Below are positions 36,838 to 52,796 of a stretch of 64,000 nt of DNA, one piece after another. The stretch comes from Boletus sp. NGJ. Its lineage: Eukaryota > Basidiomycota > Agaricomycetes > Boletales > Boletaceae. Position numbers and translations under genes: made by a program. The DNA is taken from positions 1 through 64,000 of the forward strand of contig JAGTXK010000087.1 of assembly GCA_019096195.1 (NCBI GenBank). The letters run 5' to 3'. The notes beneath the pieces were generated by a model. That model was not told the origin of the DNA and ran no database searches. It saw only the letters and a list, made by a program, of their open reading frames with translations. Numbering within the stretch: the first letter of the stretch is position 1; each line of letters opens with the position of its first letter.

Positions 36838-38530
36838 ATGTCGTCGACGAACACCGGTGGGTAGCAGCTCCGAGGTGTGATTGAGCAATGCTGACACTCC
36901 AGTAAGACCAAACAATAGTCCTTGACGTCGGTCGCCCTGCCGTTGTATATGCAGTTGCGTTCCACCCTGACGGAGAGCATCTTTTAGGCGGGAGTGACGA
37001 TGGGATTCAACGATGGCGACTCTCAGATGGTCAACAGGTCACAAAGCAAACAGGAATGATGGTGTTCGCCATTTCTGTGTCGAGGGATGGCAAATGGATA
37101 GTTTGTGGGACTATGAAGGGGGCAAACGTGTGGGACGGAGAGTTGCGTGAAAAGGTCATCGACGTGGAGGGCAGAAACCCGGTGTATGCGGTGGACACTT
37201 CCCCAGACTCAACCCGGTTTGCCACTGGGGACTTTACCAAGAAGCGAGCATTTGGAGCATCGACACTGGAGAGCGACTCGTTGGCCCACTCGAGCATGAC
37301 GATGATGTTACTGGAGTCCAGTTCTCCCCGAATGGCGAGCAAATCGCCACTGCATGCCACGCTCACTCGATTCGTGTTTTCGACAGTCGCAACGGCGACG
37401 AGCTCATCACCATCGACACCACTATACCCATTTCTTACTCCAGCCATTTTCGCTCTTGTGGTCAAGTGACGGTCAACAAATCTTTGCCATATCCGAGGAC
37501 AACGAAATCAAGTCTTTTCGATGTGTCGACTGGGTCCCAGCTCGCTGAATTGCACATTCCCAGTGGTGTCGCCTCTCTCGCTCTCGCCTCGAATGGCAAA
37601 TTCATTGCCACCTTTGAAAGCCGTTCGATTTCGTTCGTGGACACGTCGACACTCTCACGGACCGGTCCTGTCATCGAGGAAAGTGAACGGATACTGTCAA
37701 CTGCCATCTCTCAGGACAGCAGCTATCTCGCGACTGGGCGAATGGATGGGAAAATTGCCATTCGTCATCTCAACGATATGCTTGCAGACTCATATGGTCC
37801 TTTTAATGTAAGTATTTGTGCATTGCATGTCGGATAAGCTGCTATCCTGCCTCTCACATTGGTATCTACTCGCAAGGAACCACAACAAGACGGGTGGCCT
37901 TCGATATCTGGCGGCCACAATGGCAAAGTACGTGACTCCACCCCAGTCCGATTTTGTCATTCCGTCACCAAACAGTTTCGCTGACTTCGTCACCAGCAAG
38001 ATCCTGGGAATCCCAGTCACCTCGAGTCTGATCTCCTCGACGTACGAGTTCATTCGTTTCCCCTTCGAAGCGAGTTCTCACAATAGCATAGCCTGAGGTG
38101 CCGTCAAGCACCCCCGCCCCTCAATCATTTGACTACGACGAGGTTGGTGATTGCTTTATTCTCCTCTTACTTCTGTGTTGACGCTACTGGAGTCTATGTC
38201 CACCGCATCCTCTGCCGATCTCCGGGAGGATGAGATACCGCCGGTTGGCTCATCTAACGTGATAGTGCAGTCATCAGTTTACCCACCAGTGGGCTCCCCC
38301 GAAGAGGCGCGTCGACAGGAAAATGTCGAGTCATCCAAGACCACGGTGATCAAGAGGTGGCTCCAGACGAGGTTCAGGAAGAGCAACAAGGACTCAGTGT
38401 CCGATCGACTTTCCAGAAAGTCACGCGAGCCTGCCGATCGTCAATCTCCTTCCCACTCCCCACCGAGAGTGGATGACAGGCGAGAGGGACCTTCAATGAT
38501 GGCTGTGAGTGCATTTCCTTCAAGGACAAT
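36838..38530 (+). pseudogene. WD40 repeat gene, copy C (broken)
   Basis: This is the inverted paralogue of copies A and B. ATG lies at 36,838, with the same 19-nt exon 1 (36,838-36,856) and 50-nt intron (36,857-36,906). WD40 pieces follow (VSRDGKWIVCGT; STRFATGDFT; TGSQLAELHIPSGVASLALASNGKFIAT; SSYLATGRMDGKIAIRHL). A frameshift near 37,240-37,260 and a disrupted stretch near 37,420-37,470 break the blade region. The disordered tail (SSADLREDEIPPVGSS; KRWLQTRFRKSNKDS) is well kept at 38,200-38,490. Similarity to copy A continues to about 39,075. An exon after 38,640 (TKSRGKTTTPKHPNED) may belong to it. Confidence 0.7.
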
Positions 38531-39075
38531 TGAATGCGCTGTGTCGAACATATCTTAGCCGGCGAGGAACAAAATCATTAAATGGCGAACGGTTCGTTGT
38601 TCCTCGGATTTGTAGTATACAAAGACTCATCACATGTCACAGACTAAATCGCGCGGCAAGACCACTACCCCAAAACATCCGAACGAAGACGCCTCTCGTA
38701 GTGGGCAGGGTACTGCGGATGCAAGGGAAGTGGACCAGGTGCATTTCTTCCTGGTGATGATGGACCTCGTCACATCAGCTCATGTCCCATCAGACGCAAC
38801 AAGCCACCAATCCATCCCAACCCTCGCCCGCGGGGGTCCATGTAACGGTGCGCGTTACTTTCCTCTCACCTACATTTTAGACTTACAATAAATCAGCATC
38901 AGGAAGAATCAGGCTATGGGACCCTCAGGTTTTCGATCACTGGCAGCTTGAGATATCCCATGTGGTTGTTGTGTTGTCGCTCAGGTACACATGACGGGAC
39001 ACATTGATTGAAGTGTTAGCATGCAATACATGTACGTAGATATCACACTGTTTGAAAATATATGCGGTGCATATC

Positions 39076-40606
39076 CCGGATCGCAGGCGACGTTCGGGGG
39101 ACGAGCGACGCGGGTCACTCGTTATCCGACGTGATCTGTCTGACCCAGTCTTAATCTACACAAGGGCAAGGAAAAAGCCGGGTGTGTCTCATGGGAAAGC
39201 AAACCCTGGTTTCTTTTCCGTTGGACACCGCACATGCCTCGGCAAGATCCGAGAATGACAGTGGCGAATGTTGCCCCCTGAGGCTGTCGGAAAAATAAAC
39301 ACGAACAATATGGGTGTACCTGCCAGGTCAGCGGAGAGGTCAAAACACCAATTTGAGCTGACAGGAGTTTGGGTCTTATCGCCTCATGTTTTGAAATGTC
39401 GGAATTGCGCGACTTGACGATCAACTTGACGACCGTAGGATCAGGCCGGAATGGGCACAGCCAGTAGTGATACAGCCATAAAAATAACTAGGGCAGGTCG
39501 CAATTTGCTCCTTTCTCTCCATCCACAACCCCCCCGTTCATTATAGGTGGTAGCCTTTTTTTTGTCCTCTATTGGCATTGACTCCAGCTCACCTAGCCAT
39601 CTACTTACAAGCTTTACACCGCTGTGAATGCGCGCCCTTGCCATGCACAGTAGAGTGATCTCTACTGTCCATTGCAGGCGTGTGCACACATAATCTTGGG
39701 GCACTCAAATTCAACAGGTCACCGTTCTGCGGCCTGTCTCATATGACTTCATATCTTCGCACAAGATTCAGAAGCAGCTGTCCTTGATAGGCCATCGCCT
39801 CCAACTCTGGACGCGCTTTACCTTGAAGAGAGCGTAGCCGAGTGGATTTGGTTCGGTGATTGCCGCTGTCGCCACTCCTTCGCCAGCCAAGTTCGCCGCG
39901 CAAGATAGTGCCATCACTTTATGAGTCCAGTCTGCTTCTCTGCGGGCACCGGCTTGGCGACGAGCATGGTAATCTGCTTCTCGGTTGAGGACAACGCTCC
40001 GCAATGTAAGTTTGCGATTAACATGCTCTTGGCTTCGCATGTGAAAGCTGCTGCCGACCCGTTCATTTACGAAACTCTCCATTTCGTTCCGACCCAGCCA
40101 AGGGTACCTGATGAGTCCATGATGAGATACGTGCTGGACGGGTTGGCATGGTAGCTCTTTATCTCGGCTGCGGAACATATAAGGCACTGGCAGTGTTGTG
40201 CAACGGATGCGTGGTCTCCAGTATAGCACAGACCGAACCCTCGCTGACGGCGACGGGAGGGTCGATCAATCATCTCACTTGTCGTTACAAAGGACGGCGG
40301 GCAAAGTCGGACATTAATGGTCTTACAGTATCTTGTGCAGGGGTGCCCTGTCAACGAGGATGTACCTGAGCGGACTGAGTCACTTAACAAGGTGAGTTGT
40401 GGGGCTCTCTTAGTGGCGCGGCTCGGATGAGATGAAGTCGTGGAGGAATGGCAAAATCAGCGCAGTGAGGTCAAGCTCAATGGCAAAATCAGCTCATTCA
40501 GCCCCCAATTGATTTACCTGGTCGAATCTCGGCCACGAGAGGAGATAGGCAAGATAAAAAGCTCATATTGAGCTTCGACGTATCCGCTGGCTCGTTTGCA
40601 GCTACC
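39076..40606. promoter_or_regulatory. Long intergenic region upstream of the first ATPase gene
   Basis: About 1.5 kb with no supported gene; the frames on both strands overlap one another without introns or motifs. It presumably holds the promoter of the ATPase gene. An A/T run GATAAAAAG at about 40,552-40,560 sits roughly 50 bases before the start codon and could be a TATA-like element. Nothing more specific can be assigned. Confidence 0.35.
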
Positions 40607-43600
40607 ATGGAAAAGTCTACTGCTGAATCCAGCTCGCAGATTCAGAAGTCAGCGGATGGCCAGGGACGTCATGGGATACAGATAGGGTGCCTTTCTTTCA
40701 TTGCCACTCATCAAATTTTTTTTTTCGTTGACCTTTCAACGCCAACAGGTATCGCACTCTTTCAATTCGTGTCGATGAAAAAGTCGGACAAAAAGTCAAG
40801 AAGTCTGCAGACCCTGCAGACGCCATTGTTGCCATCGATGTCCACCTCATCCCGACCGACCAGGTCTTCGTTCGCTACTCGTCCAGTCCCACCGTCGGTC
40901 TCGAGTCTGCTGCGGTCGAACGCAGATTAAAGGATGGGAAAAACGTTATTAGCCCTCCTCCTACCAAGTACTGGTTGAAAGCGCTCAACTACATCTTCGG
41001 AGGTTTCAACTTCCTCATGTGGATTGCGTTCGTCGTCACGGTTGTAGGTCCCCCCCCCCCCATCTACATCCCCCTTCTTCACGTCCATAATGACAGACTT
41101 TCTAGCTCTCCTATAAGCCCTTGGGGCAGCCCCCGCTTATTTTCAACCTCGGTGTCGCTGTTCTCCTCGTAAGCGCCACCTCTACTCCCCCGCCTTTCTT
41201 TAACTTCTCAGCATAGATGCTCGTCATCATCATCTCCGCTACGTTCTATGCTTTGGTAGACTTTCACGCAAACCGCATCATGAAGTCCATCAAGTCTCTC
41301 ATCGCTGAGGAGGCTGCGGTCATCCGGGGCGGCAACCAACAACTCATCTCTGCAAATGACATTGTCGTCGGGGACATTGTCGTGCTCTCTACTGGTGATC
41401 GTGTACCTGCCGATCTCAGGATTGTTGAAATGTCATCTGATTTGCGCTTCGATCGCTCTCTCCTTACCGGCGAAAGGTCGGTTCAACTGATCCTATCGAA
41501 ATGATGTCATCATTGATCCGTACGCTAGTGATATGATCCCCGGCTCCCTCGATGCTACTGCTCAAAACGCCCTCGAGACACGCAACTTGGCACTCAACTC
41601 GACCTTCGTCACGCAGGGAAACTGTCTTGGCGTAGTATTCGCCACCGGTGATCGCACCGTCATGGGGCGGCTGGTCCGCATGTCGGGCGAGTCAAAGTTC
41701 AAATTGACGACCATCCAAAGAGAAATTTGGTTCTTTACCAAGGTCATTTCCACCGTCGCACTTTCCCTCTTCTGTTTTTCGCTCCTTTTGTTCGGTGTTT
41801 GGCTTCGCAAGAGTTATCCGGGATACCTCACCATCAGTGGAGCCATTTCCAACTCTATCGGGTGTCTGACTGCATTCGTGCCCCAGGTGAGTCCTTTTGT
41901 CTAAAGCGGTGTACCAAAACACTCAATCTCCGCATACTCAGGGTCTCCCTATCTGTGTTGCCCTTTCCTTGACTGTCATTGCACGTCGCATGGCCAAGAG
42001 AAGCGTCCTCGTCAAAAACTTGGCGACCATCGAGACACTCGGTTGTATTTCTGTTTTGTGCTCTGACAAAACGGGTACCCTAACCGCGGGAAAGATGGTA
42101 AGCCATACTGTTGCCCTTACCCGACTGGTGCGCCAACTATCCCTTTAGGCTGTCGCGTCTATCGCGTTCCTTAATGGTTCCATGAAAGCCGACGAGCTTG
42201 AGGGGCAAGTAGCGAATATGGCTGATCCTCGGGTATACGCTGGCCTTGATGCCACGCACAAGGTCACAAGACTCTGCAACGGCGCCAAGTTTGATGCTGG
42301 TACCGCCGACCGCCCAATCGCAGAGCGTGTCATCAAAGGAGACCCCACCGACACTGCTCTTCTCCGCTTCTCCGAGGCGCTATCCGTCCCCAGTCTGAGC
42401 ATCAATACGTCTTCGCTCTTGGAAAATTCGAAGCGCTTATTCGAAATTCCGTTCAACTCCAAGAACAAGTGGATGCTTTCGGTCATCGAGGTCAACGATG
42501 TAGTCGATGGCGATATCAGCGAAAAGAACAGCAAGACGTGGATGTTTGCCAAGGGTGCTCCAGACATCTTGTTCCGCTCTTGCAGTACGGCCATGAAATC
42601 GGACGGCTCTGTTGTGCCGTTTGATGACTCGGCAAAGGAAGAATTCGGCGCTATCCAGAGCACATGGTCGAGTGAGGGCCAGCGTGTCCTTGCATTGTAC
42701 GTATTCCATTGTCTCCCATGGCCCAGGGCGTGTTCGCTCAAGAATAGTTACAGATGCCGCAAGCCGCTCGAGGTATTCAAGGGGCATCTGCCCCCGAGTG
42801 ATCTAGAAGCGGTCATGTATGGTGAAATGCAAGACCTGACATTGGTCGGACTGGTCGGTATCCGTGACCCTCCCCGGCCCGATGTTCCCGCGGCTATTGA
42901 TGTCATCCGGAGAGCCGGCGTCCGGGTATTCATGGTCACCGGAGATTTCAAATTGACCGCCGTGGCAATCGCTCATCAGGTAGGGCGCCGCAAGTTGCAT
43001 ATGCTATCCGTGTCCTTGCTAATGTCAATGTGCTCGTCCAGGTTGGAATTATTACCCAAGAACGCGTCGATACCATTGACGACGTTCGTGCGGCGGTCGA
43101 CAAATATCCCGAGGGTATTCCCCCACCACTGATCAAGCCGTCCGACGACGATCCTATTCGCGCCGTCGTTCTAACTGGTGAAGATGTGGCCACCCTTAGT
43201 CCCCTCGACTGGAACGTCGTTGTCGGATCTTACACCGAAATTGTATTTGCGCGCACGACCCCTGACCAGAAAATGTCAATCGTAGAAAATATCAAAGCTC
43301 GGGGGGACAATACCGTCGCAGTCACCGGTGACGGTGTCAACGATGCTCCGGCGCTCAAAGTATCTGACATAGGCGTCGCCATGGGAAGCGGAAGTGATGT
43401 TGCAAAGGAAGCCGGTGAGTGCTGTCCAGACCTTTCCATCGTTGTCCCCCAGTTGACCCAAACACAGCTGCACTCATCTTGCTCAACAATGACTTTTCAT
43501 CCATCCCCGTGGCTATTGAGATGGGTCGTTTGGTATTTGACAACCTGAAGAAAGTGACGCTCTATCTTATGCCAGTAAGTCATCCTCGAATCCCACCTGA

Positions 43601-44485
43601 CATGTCAAACCTGTATCCCCCAAGGTCGGTTCATACACCGAATTCATGGCAGTCCTCGCCAACGTCTTGATGGGGATGCAAATTCCATTGAGTTCGTACC
43701 TGCAGGTCTGCTTCTCGATCACAAACGACGTTGTCATGTCCATTTCCTTGATGTACGAGAAAGCGGAAGCTGACCTCATGCTGCGAAAACCGAGGAATGC
43801 CAGGACGGACCGGCTCACGGACTGGCGGCTGTTCGTCCAAATATATCTGGTCAGTTACTGCACAGGTTCCAAGAGCACGGACTTACTGTGAACCAGTTCC
43901 TCGGGCTCATGGCCTGGCCCTGCTGTATGGCCATGTGGTTCGTATACATGGACCAGAATGGCCTCAGTTTCTATGACGTTATCCTGACTTACAACCAGTG
44001 GGGAGCTGGTTGGCAGAATAAGACGAGCGATGAACTCACAACTCTCGTCAACACCGGGCAGTGTATCTAGTAGGTGCTTCGTTCCTCCGCGGCTACTCGA
44101 GCGTTGACCCGGAATAGCTACGTGACCATGGTGTTCATTCAATACGGTGTCCTTCTTGCTATTCGCAACAGGAGAGTCTCGCTTTTGCAGTCGAATCCGC
44201 TTTGGGGACCAAGGCAGAACCTGATCGTACTCGTTGGGATGCTCGGTACGGCTCTGATCGCCGTTACCAATCTGTATGGGCCAGGACTTCAGGCCGTCTT
44301 CAACACCACGCCAATCCCGGCTATGTTCTGGGGCATACCTTTTGGCTTCGCGCTTGCGATATTGATCGTAGACGAACTACGTAAACTGATCGTCAGGACC
44401 TATCCCAAAGTAAGTCAAATCATATGTGCAACAATGCCATCTAACGGCATTGGACTAGTCGATCATTGCCAAGATGGCGTGGTAA
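40607..44485 (+). CDS. Na+,K+-ATPase-like P-type ATPase (type IIC), first copy, 1060 aa
   Basis: There are fourteen exons: 40,607-40,686; 40,749-41,043; 41,106-41,168; 41,217-41,476; 41,529-41,886; 41,942-42,097; 42,149-42,696; 42,754-42,979; 43,042-43,414; 43,468-43,574; 43,625-43,849; 43,897-44,069; 44,118-44,409; 44,459-44,485. The sum is 3,183 nt, in frame. The start sits in ACCATGG. Motifs: actuator TGES (residues 230-233, split by an intron), phosphorylated Asp in CSDKTGTLT (about 394), KGAPDILF in the nucleotide domain, [21 protein letters not shown] (about 757-763), ten expected membrane helices, C-terminus KMAW. The class is shown by [22 protein letters not shown] and VATIETLG-like blocks of animal Na+,K+-ATPases. 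It pumps cations across a membrane at the cost of ATP. In the M4 site PEGL is PQGL, and the M6 Asp804 position is Ser, so the ion is uncertain. Fungal ACU/NK-type pumps are the nearest known group. Confidence 0.93.
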
Positions 44486-45337
44486 CATACCGTAGTCCAT
44501 CAGCGAGGCTGTGGACACCTGTAACCATACACTATGCATATATTGTGACATGTTTAGAATCCTGGAGAAATCAGTTGGAATTGATGTTCGTACCCATTTC
44601 CCTGTGAGCAGATATGCCGAAGTGCATCCGTTCATGTTACATCAAGATCGAGGACCTCGGCCGATCCATGTCACCGACACTGTAGTCCGCGGCTCACCAA
44701 AGCAAGAGGAGGGAGGGGGGGGGAGGGTTCCACGCATCGACCAGCGGAACACGAGGCTGTGTGCTGCCAAGCAGGGGGAGTCTAGATGGGTTCCGAAAGA
44801 ATTAATAGCACCTGGGGAAGGTCATTTTATACATCGACCCCCACCGCTGACGCTGATTGTGGGGGCAATGGCGGCTTTTTCGCGAGTGGGGTGATCGTAA
44901 CGGACTGCACTGCTCAACAATGCGCTTGGCAAGGCTATCTCGCGTGGTAAACGACTCGCTTCAAGGCACGCCGTTTTTTTTTACGAGCGGCGAATGCCAC
45001 GCAGGTCAGAAAGGTGGCTCCCGTGGGTCAACGTGAGAGGGAGACGGAGAGGCGGCCGTACCGCGCTGTGCAGAACGCAGTAGAGTCACAGGAATACAAG
45101 TTATCCATCTCCGGTCAACTTACGTCAATTTAGGTAAATGAACTCGTCCCGAGCTTCCGAGCTCTCTAATTCTGGTAGCAATCAGTATCACTGTCAATGC
45201 TTTATTGTCTACGAGGTAAAACTGATGCAATTCGCACCACCTGTGCTGCCAGGGCTTGAATGGCGAAAACAGCGCGAATCACACTGTGGTAGATAAAGCA
45301 ATCTCCAGAGCTCCACAATGCCCACAACTTTGATACT
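44486..45337. promoter_or_regulatory. Intergenic region between the two ATPase genes
   Basis: About 850 bp, CpG-rich, with no supported gene. A poly-G run near 44,715 and a poly-T run near 44,975 stand out. It must hold the 3' end of the first gene and the promoter of the second. I found no clear TATA box. An ATG at 45,318, out of frame with the main start, opens a frame overlapping the gene start. Confidence 0.4.
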
Positions 45338-49264
<3,927 letters not shown>

Positions 49265-49744
49265 TTTCGTTTCAACGGAGGGTGTTACGTATGCATATCA
49301 TGTCGCTAGTAGCTGTATTAGATAAAGTATACCGCTGTCGCTGAGTAGCCAGCGTCGATCAATAGTATTGTGCTTTCAACGATACGCACAGAATATCATA
49401 GGCATTGTCGACTTGAAGCGATCGTCTGTCGTTCAACTTGAATTGACTTGACAAGCGACATCCAATGTACACGAATGTCAAATAGGCTCGGGCTGGTTTC
49501 CACGTGAGAGAGTTGCAGCACCATATGATGCACATTAGCTCCAAGGATCACGTATACTTGGAAGCTTCGCTCCATGATCGCTTGATCCCTGGTAACATTC
49601 AATATGTTCCAGCCGCCGTGCGCACCCACACGGTCCGGGTTCTGTCAAGGTTCGGTGCCGTTTGCGATCTTCACTTGCCCATATAACCTGACTACTAACC
49701 GTATAACAGACCGGTGACTCACTAGTCCGTACATCCAACCCAAG
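49265..49744. promoter_or_regulatory. Intergenic region between ATPase 2 and the sugar transporter
   Basis: About 480 bp with only short antisense frames. It should hold the 3' end of the ATPase gene and the transporter promoter. No specific motif can be assigned. Confidence 0.35.
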
Positions 49745-52162
49745 ATGTGGACGGTACCGTTCAAGGGTCAAAACTTGGTGTGGGCGATCACAGGTATGCA
49801 GCCAGACCTTTGAGAGTCGTCGTCGATGATGTAGCAGTTGCCCTCTCAGCATGTTGCTCCACGGGATTCCTTCTTCAAGGATATGATCAAGGTGTCATGT
49901 CCGGTATCGTAGGTCGTTTCGTGGCGAAAAATCCCCAAGTCGTTTCATCCATGCTTGTCGTAGATTGGCGCGAACAACCAGTTTGGAAGAGACTTTGGTG
50001 ACCCGGACCCGACGACCCAAGGGCTTATCGTGAGTCTGCTTTTCGACAGCGCATTGCATCCCCGAGGGTCTCATTGCCAAAAAGGTAGCTATTTATGCAA
50101 GTGTTTTTTTGGCGATGCTCGTGACGTGACTTTGACGCGTCTTTGAAAACCCAAAAGGATATCGGGTGCGCAACGGGGAGTTTGATCGTCTTCTTTTTCG
50201 GCGAGTCTATGGGACGAAAGCGCATGATCATGTCTGGCGCGTGTACGATGCTCGTTGGCACTGTAATGCGACTTTGCCCGGAGTCATTGGTTATGGCTGT
50301 ACTAAATATGTATCCCTCAGGCGATCTTGACGAGCTCGGCGACCCGGGCTCAGTTGTATGTAGGGCGTATCGTCACCGGCATTGTGAGTATTGGATGCAG
50401 TGCCATCGGGTTGAAGTGATTCTGAAATGTGACTAGGGTAACGGATTTTACTCCTCATCCATTCCTGTTTACCAGTCGGAGACGTGCGACGGTCTAGTGC
50501 GGGGGACGCTTGTCTGCCTGAATTCTGCGATTACGATCGTTGGTTTGGTGATTGTACGTTTTTCGATTTCTGTCCATGTCTGTCGTTGATTGAGCTTGTT
50601 CTGGGGGGCATGCGCAAAAGGCTTACTGGCTAGATTACGGACTGTCGTTCGTGAACGGACCCGTGCAATGGCGCCTGCCGGTCGGTTGAGTGCAACCACT
50701 GCATCGTCAAGTCGTTGAAGATTGACTGTGAATTCCAGGTTTTCAGGCGGTCTTTGCTTTTCTACTGTTGCTACAAGTCGCCGTGCTTCCCGATTCCCCG
50801 CGCTGGCTCGTCGCGCACGGTCGAAACGAAGAAGGCGCTCGTATACTCGCCCAACTCGAGGGTCACGATTCCATGGACCACCCGGACGTGGTTGAGAAGC
50901 TAAAGGAGATAGAAGTGTCGCTCGAGCAAGAAAGCGCAGGAGGTAAGCGCGTCTCGAGATAAGACCCCGAGCCCTCTTCAGGACGCCGGCGTACTGAGAA
51001 CGGTCTTCCCAGGACCCTTCCGGTACGCAGAACTCATCCAAGGTGGTCCGTTGGGAAACTTGCGTAGAATGTGCCTATGTGCAGGTGTGAACATCATGCA
51101 GCAGTTCACCGGGTGCGTGTTCCCCGATCTAATCGCACACCGCCGGGCTTGCTCAACTCGGTTCGGACGAAGTGCGAACATGATCAAGTACGTCTTGCGC
51201 TATATGGCTTTTTGGTTATGCATCTCATTTTCGGTTTTGATATGTAATAGCTATTTGGCTCCTGTCGTTTATCAAAACACGATGGGCCTTTCACGAAATC
51301 TTTCCTTGATTCTTGGGGGCTGTACAGCCGTTACGTTCATGTTTGCTTCCTTCATTCCGCTGTGGGTGAGCGCTGATGCGATCATGGTGGAAGCAAATTG
51401 GTACTTTGACCTGTTTCTGTAGACCATCGATCGATATGGCAGGCGTGTCTTGTTGATGATATCTTCGGCTGGTCTTTCGGTTTGCTTCATATTGACTGCG
51501 GTATTGCTCTCGACTGGCAGCAAGTCCGCTGCATACGGGGCCACGGCGATGGTCTTCCTCTTCCAAATCTTTCTCGGTGTAGGGTTCTTGCCTATAGTGG
51601 GTTCTCAGCTTCTTGTCCCAGACTCCTACGTCTTATTATGCTTGATATGGTCTAGCCGTGGCTGTACCCTGCGGAGGTGCGTTTCGCAATGCGCACATGG
51701 GTCACTGTTTTTCATTCAACTGTTTCACGTGGCCACAATAGATATCGACTACCCGCATCAGAGCGAGGGGTTCCTCCATATCGTCGTTGTCTAATTGGAT
51801 CAGCACGTTTATCGTCGGTACGTCCTTTTCGCATGTGAACTGTCTCCGTTGTAACGCCGCCTCGAAAAATGCAAACGAACTTTATTGATTGCACAGTACA
51901 AATCACGCCTCCTGCAATCGCCAACATTGGATGGCGCGTGTTCGTCATCTTTGCCATCTTCAACGCGCTCTGGATACCGATCGTGTATGTGTTTTTCCCG
52001 GAGACAAAGGGATTAGAGCTCGAAGACGTAGATCATATCTTTGAGAAGGGGGGGATCACGGGCGGTGTGTGGGGTAGCAAGGGTGGTCGGACGGTGGAGA
52101 GACGGCGGATTGTGTGGGACGTGGTTGCGCGGGAAGATGAGATGAAACAATCGGGCCCCTAA
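49745..52162 (+). CDS. Sugar transporter, major facilitator superfamily, 495 aa
   Basis: There are sixteen exons: 49,745-49,793; 49,850-49,908; 49,982-50,029; 50,085-50,096; 50,158-50,262; 50,321-50,383; 50,437-50,553; 50,621-50,684; 50,739-50,942; 51,013-51,112; 51,173-51,187; 51,251-51,365; 51,423-51,596; 51,656-51,676; 51,742-51,817; 51,897-52,162. The sum is 1,488 nt, in frame to TAA. Sugar-porter motifs appear in order: GYDQGVMSG in helix 1, GESMGRKR, VGRIVTGIGNG, PVYQSE, LPDSPRWL after helix 6, NIMQQFTG in helix 7, DRYGRR, PWLYPAE, and PETKGLELE after helix 12. It likely imports hexoses or related sugars across the plasma membrane. The N-terminus is short for the family. Exons of 12, 15 and 21 nt are needed to complete conserved motifs. 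The intron after the 12-nt exon starts with GC (GCAAGT). The substrate cannot be predicted. Confidence 0.9.
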
Positions 52163-52796
52163 TGAAAATTGTCGGGTTCATTGAGTTTTATCCGTTGTGC
52201 TGTTGCATGGTTTTCATCAAGTTCGTGTCGATGACACTTCTTTACTTCTGTCGCTACGCCACCATGGGCCCACCCATAGTCCGCATGTCAACCAACGTAG
52301 TGGGAGTCGCCGTTAACGTTCACCCTGCACCGAGGATCAACGTGAAAGTTTCATATACGGATATTACCTTGAAGAAGCGCTTTGGAGCTCTTTTCCTCGT
52401 AGTCACTCTTCCTCGATGCCTGCGGCGGAGCTAGTGTCCAATCAGGCTTTTCTGTAATGCAACGGTGCAAGTACGCCCGAACCTGGCAGGCTCCCCTTCT
52501 TGCCTCTTCTTCTCCACGGACGTACGTGCGCATGCTGGTTTCCTCGTGTCCTGCCCTGATTATGGTGGTTTCAGATTCCTGCACCTGTCGTTCGACGGCT
52601 TACTCGGATGCGAACCCAAACTCGGCCGTTGGCTCAATTCATAAGGAAGTGAGTCGAGATCAACGCTCAGTTCTGCTCCACGGGTCTCGCCTACTCGCAA
52701 ATTCGCATCCAAGTTGCAGTTGAGTGGACGTCACACTTGGCTTTGTTTCAGAATCGCTCACACGACTGACACTTGCTGGTTTCGTTCAGCTCTAAA
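52163..52796. other. Intergenic region between the transporter and the F-box gene
   Basis: About 630 bp. Open frames at 52,162-52,434 and 52,457-52,723 lack any motif or splice pattern, and I do not call them genes. Confidence 0.4.

Noticed and set aside
39768-40390. Overlapping frames on both strands upstream of the first ATPase
   Set aside because: No motifs, no splice logic, and each is a shadow of the other. Treated as intergenic.
41461-41530. Apparent loss of the TGES motif (frame reads TGER then stop)
   Set aside because: The Ser codon is split by an intron. The spliced AG|T restores TGES in both genes.
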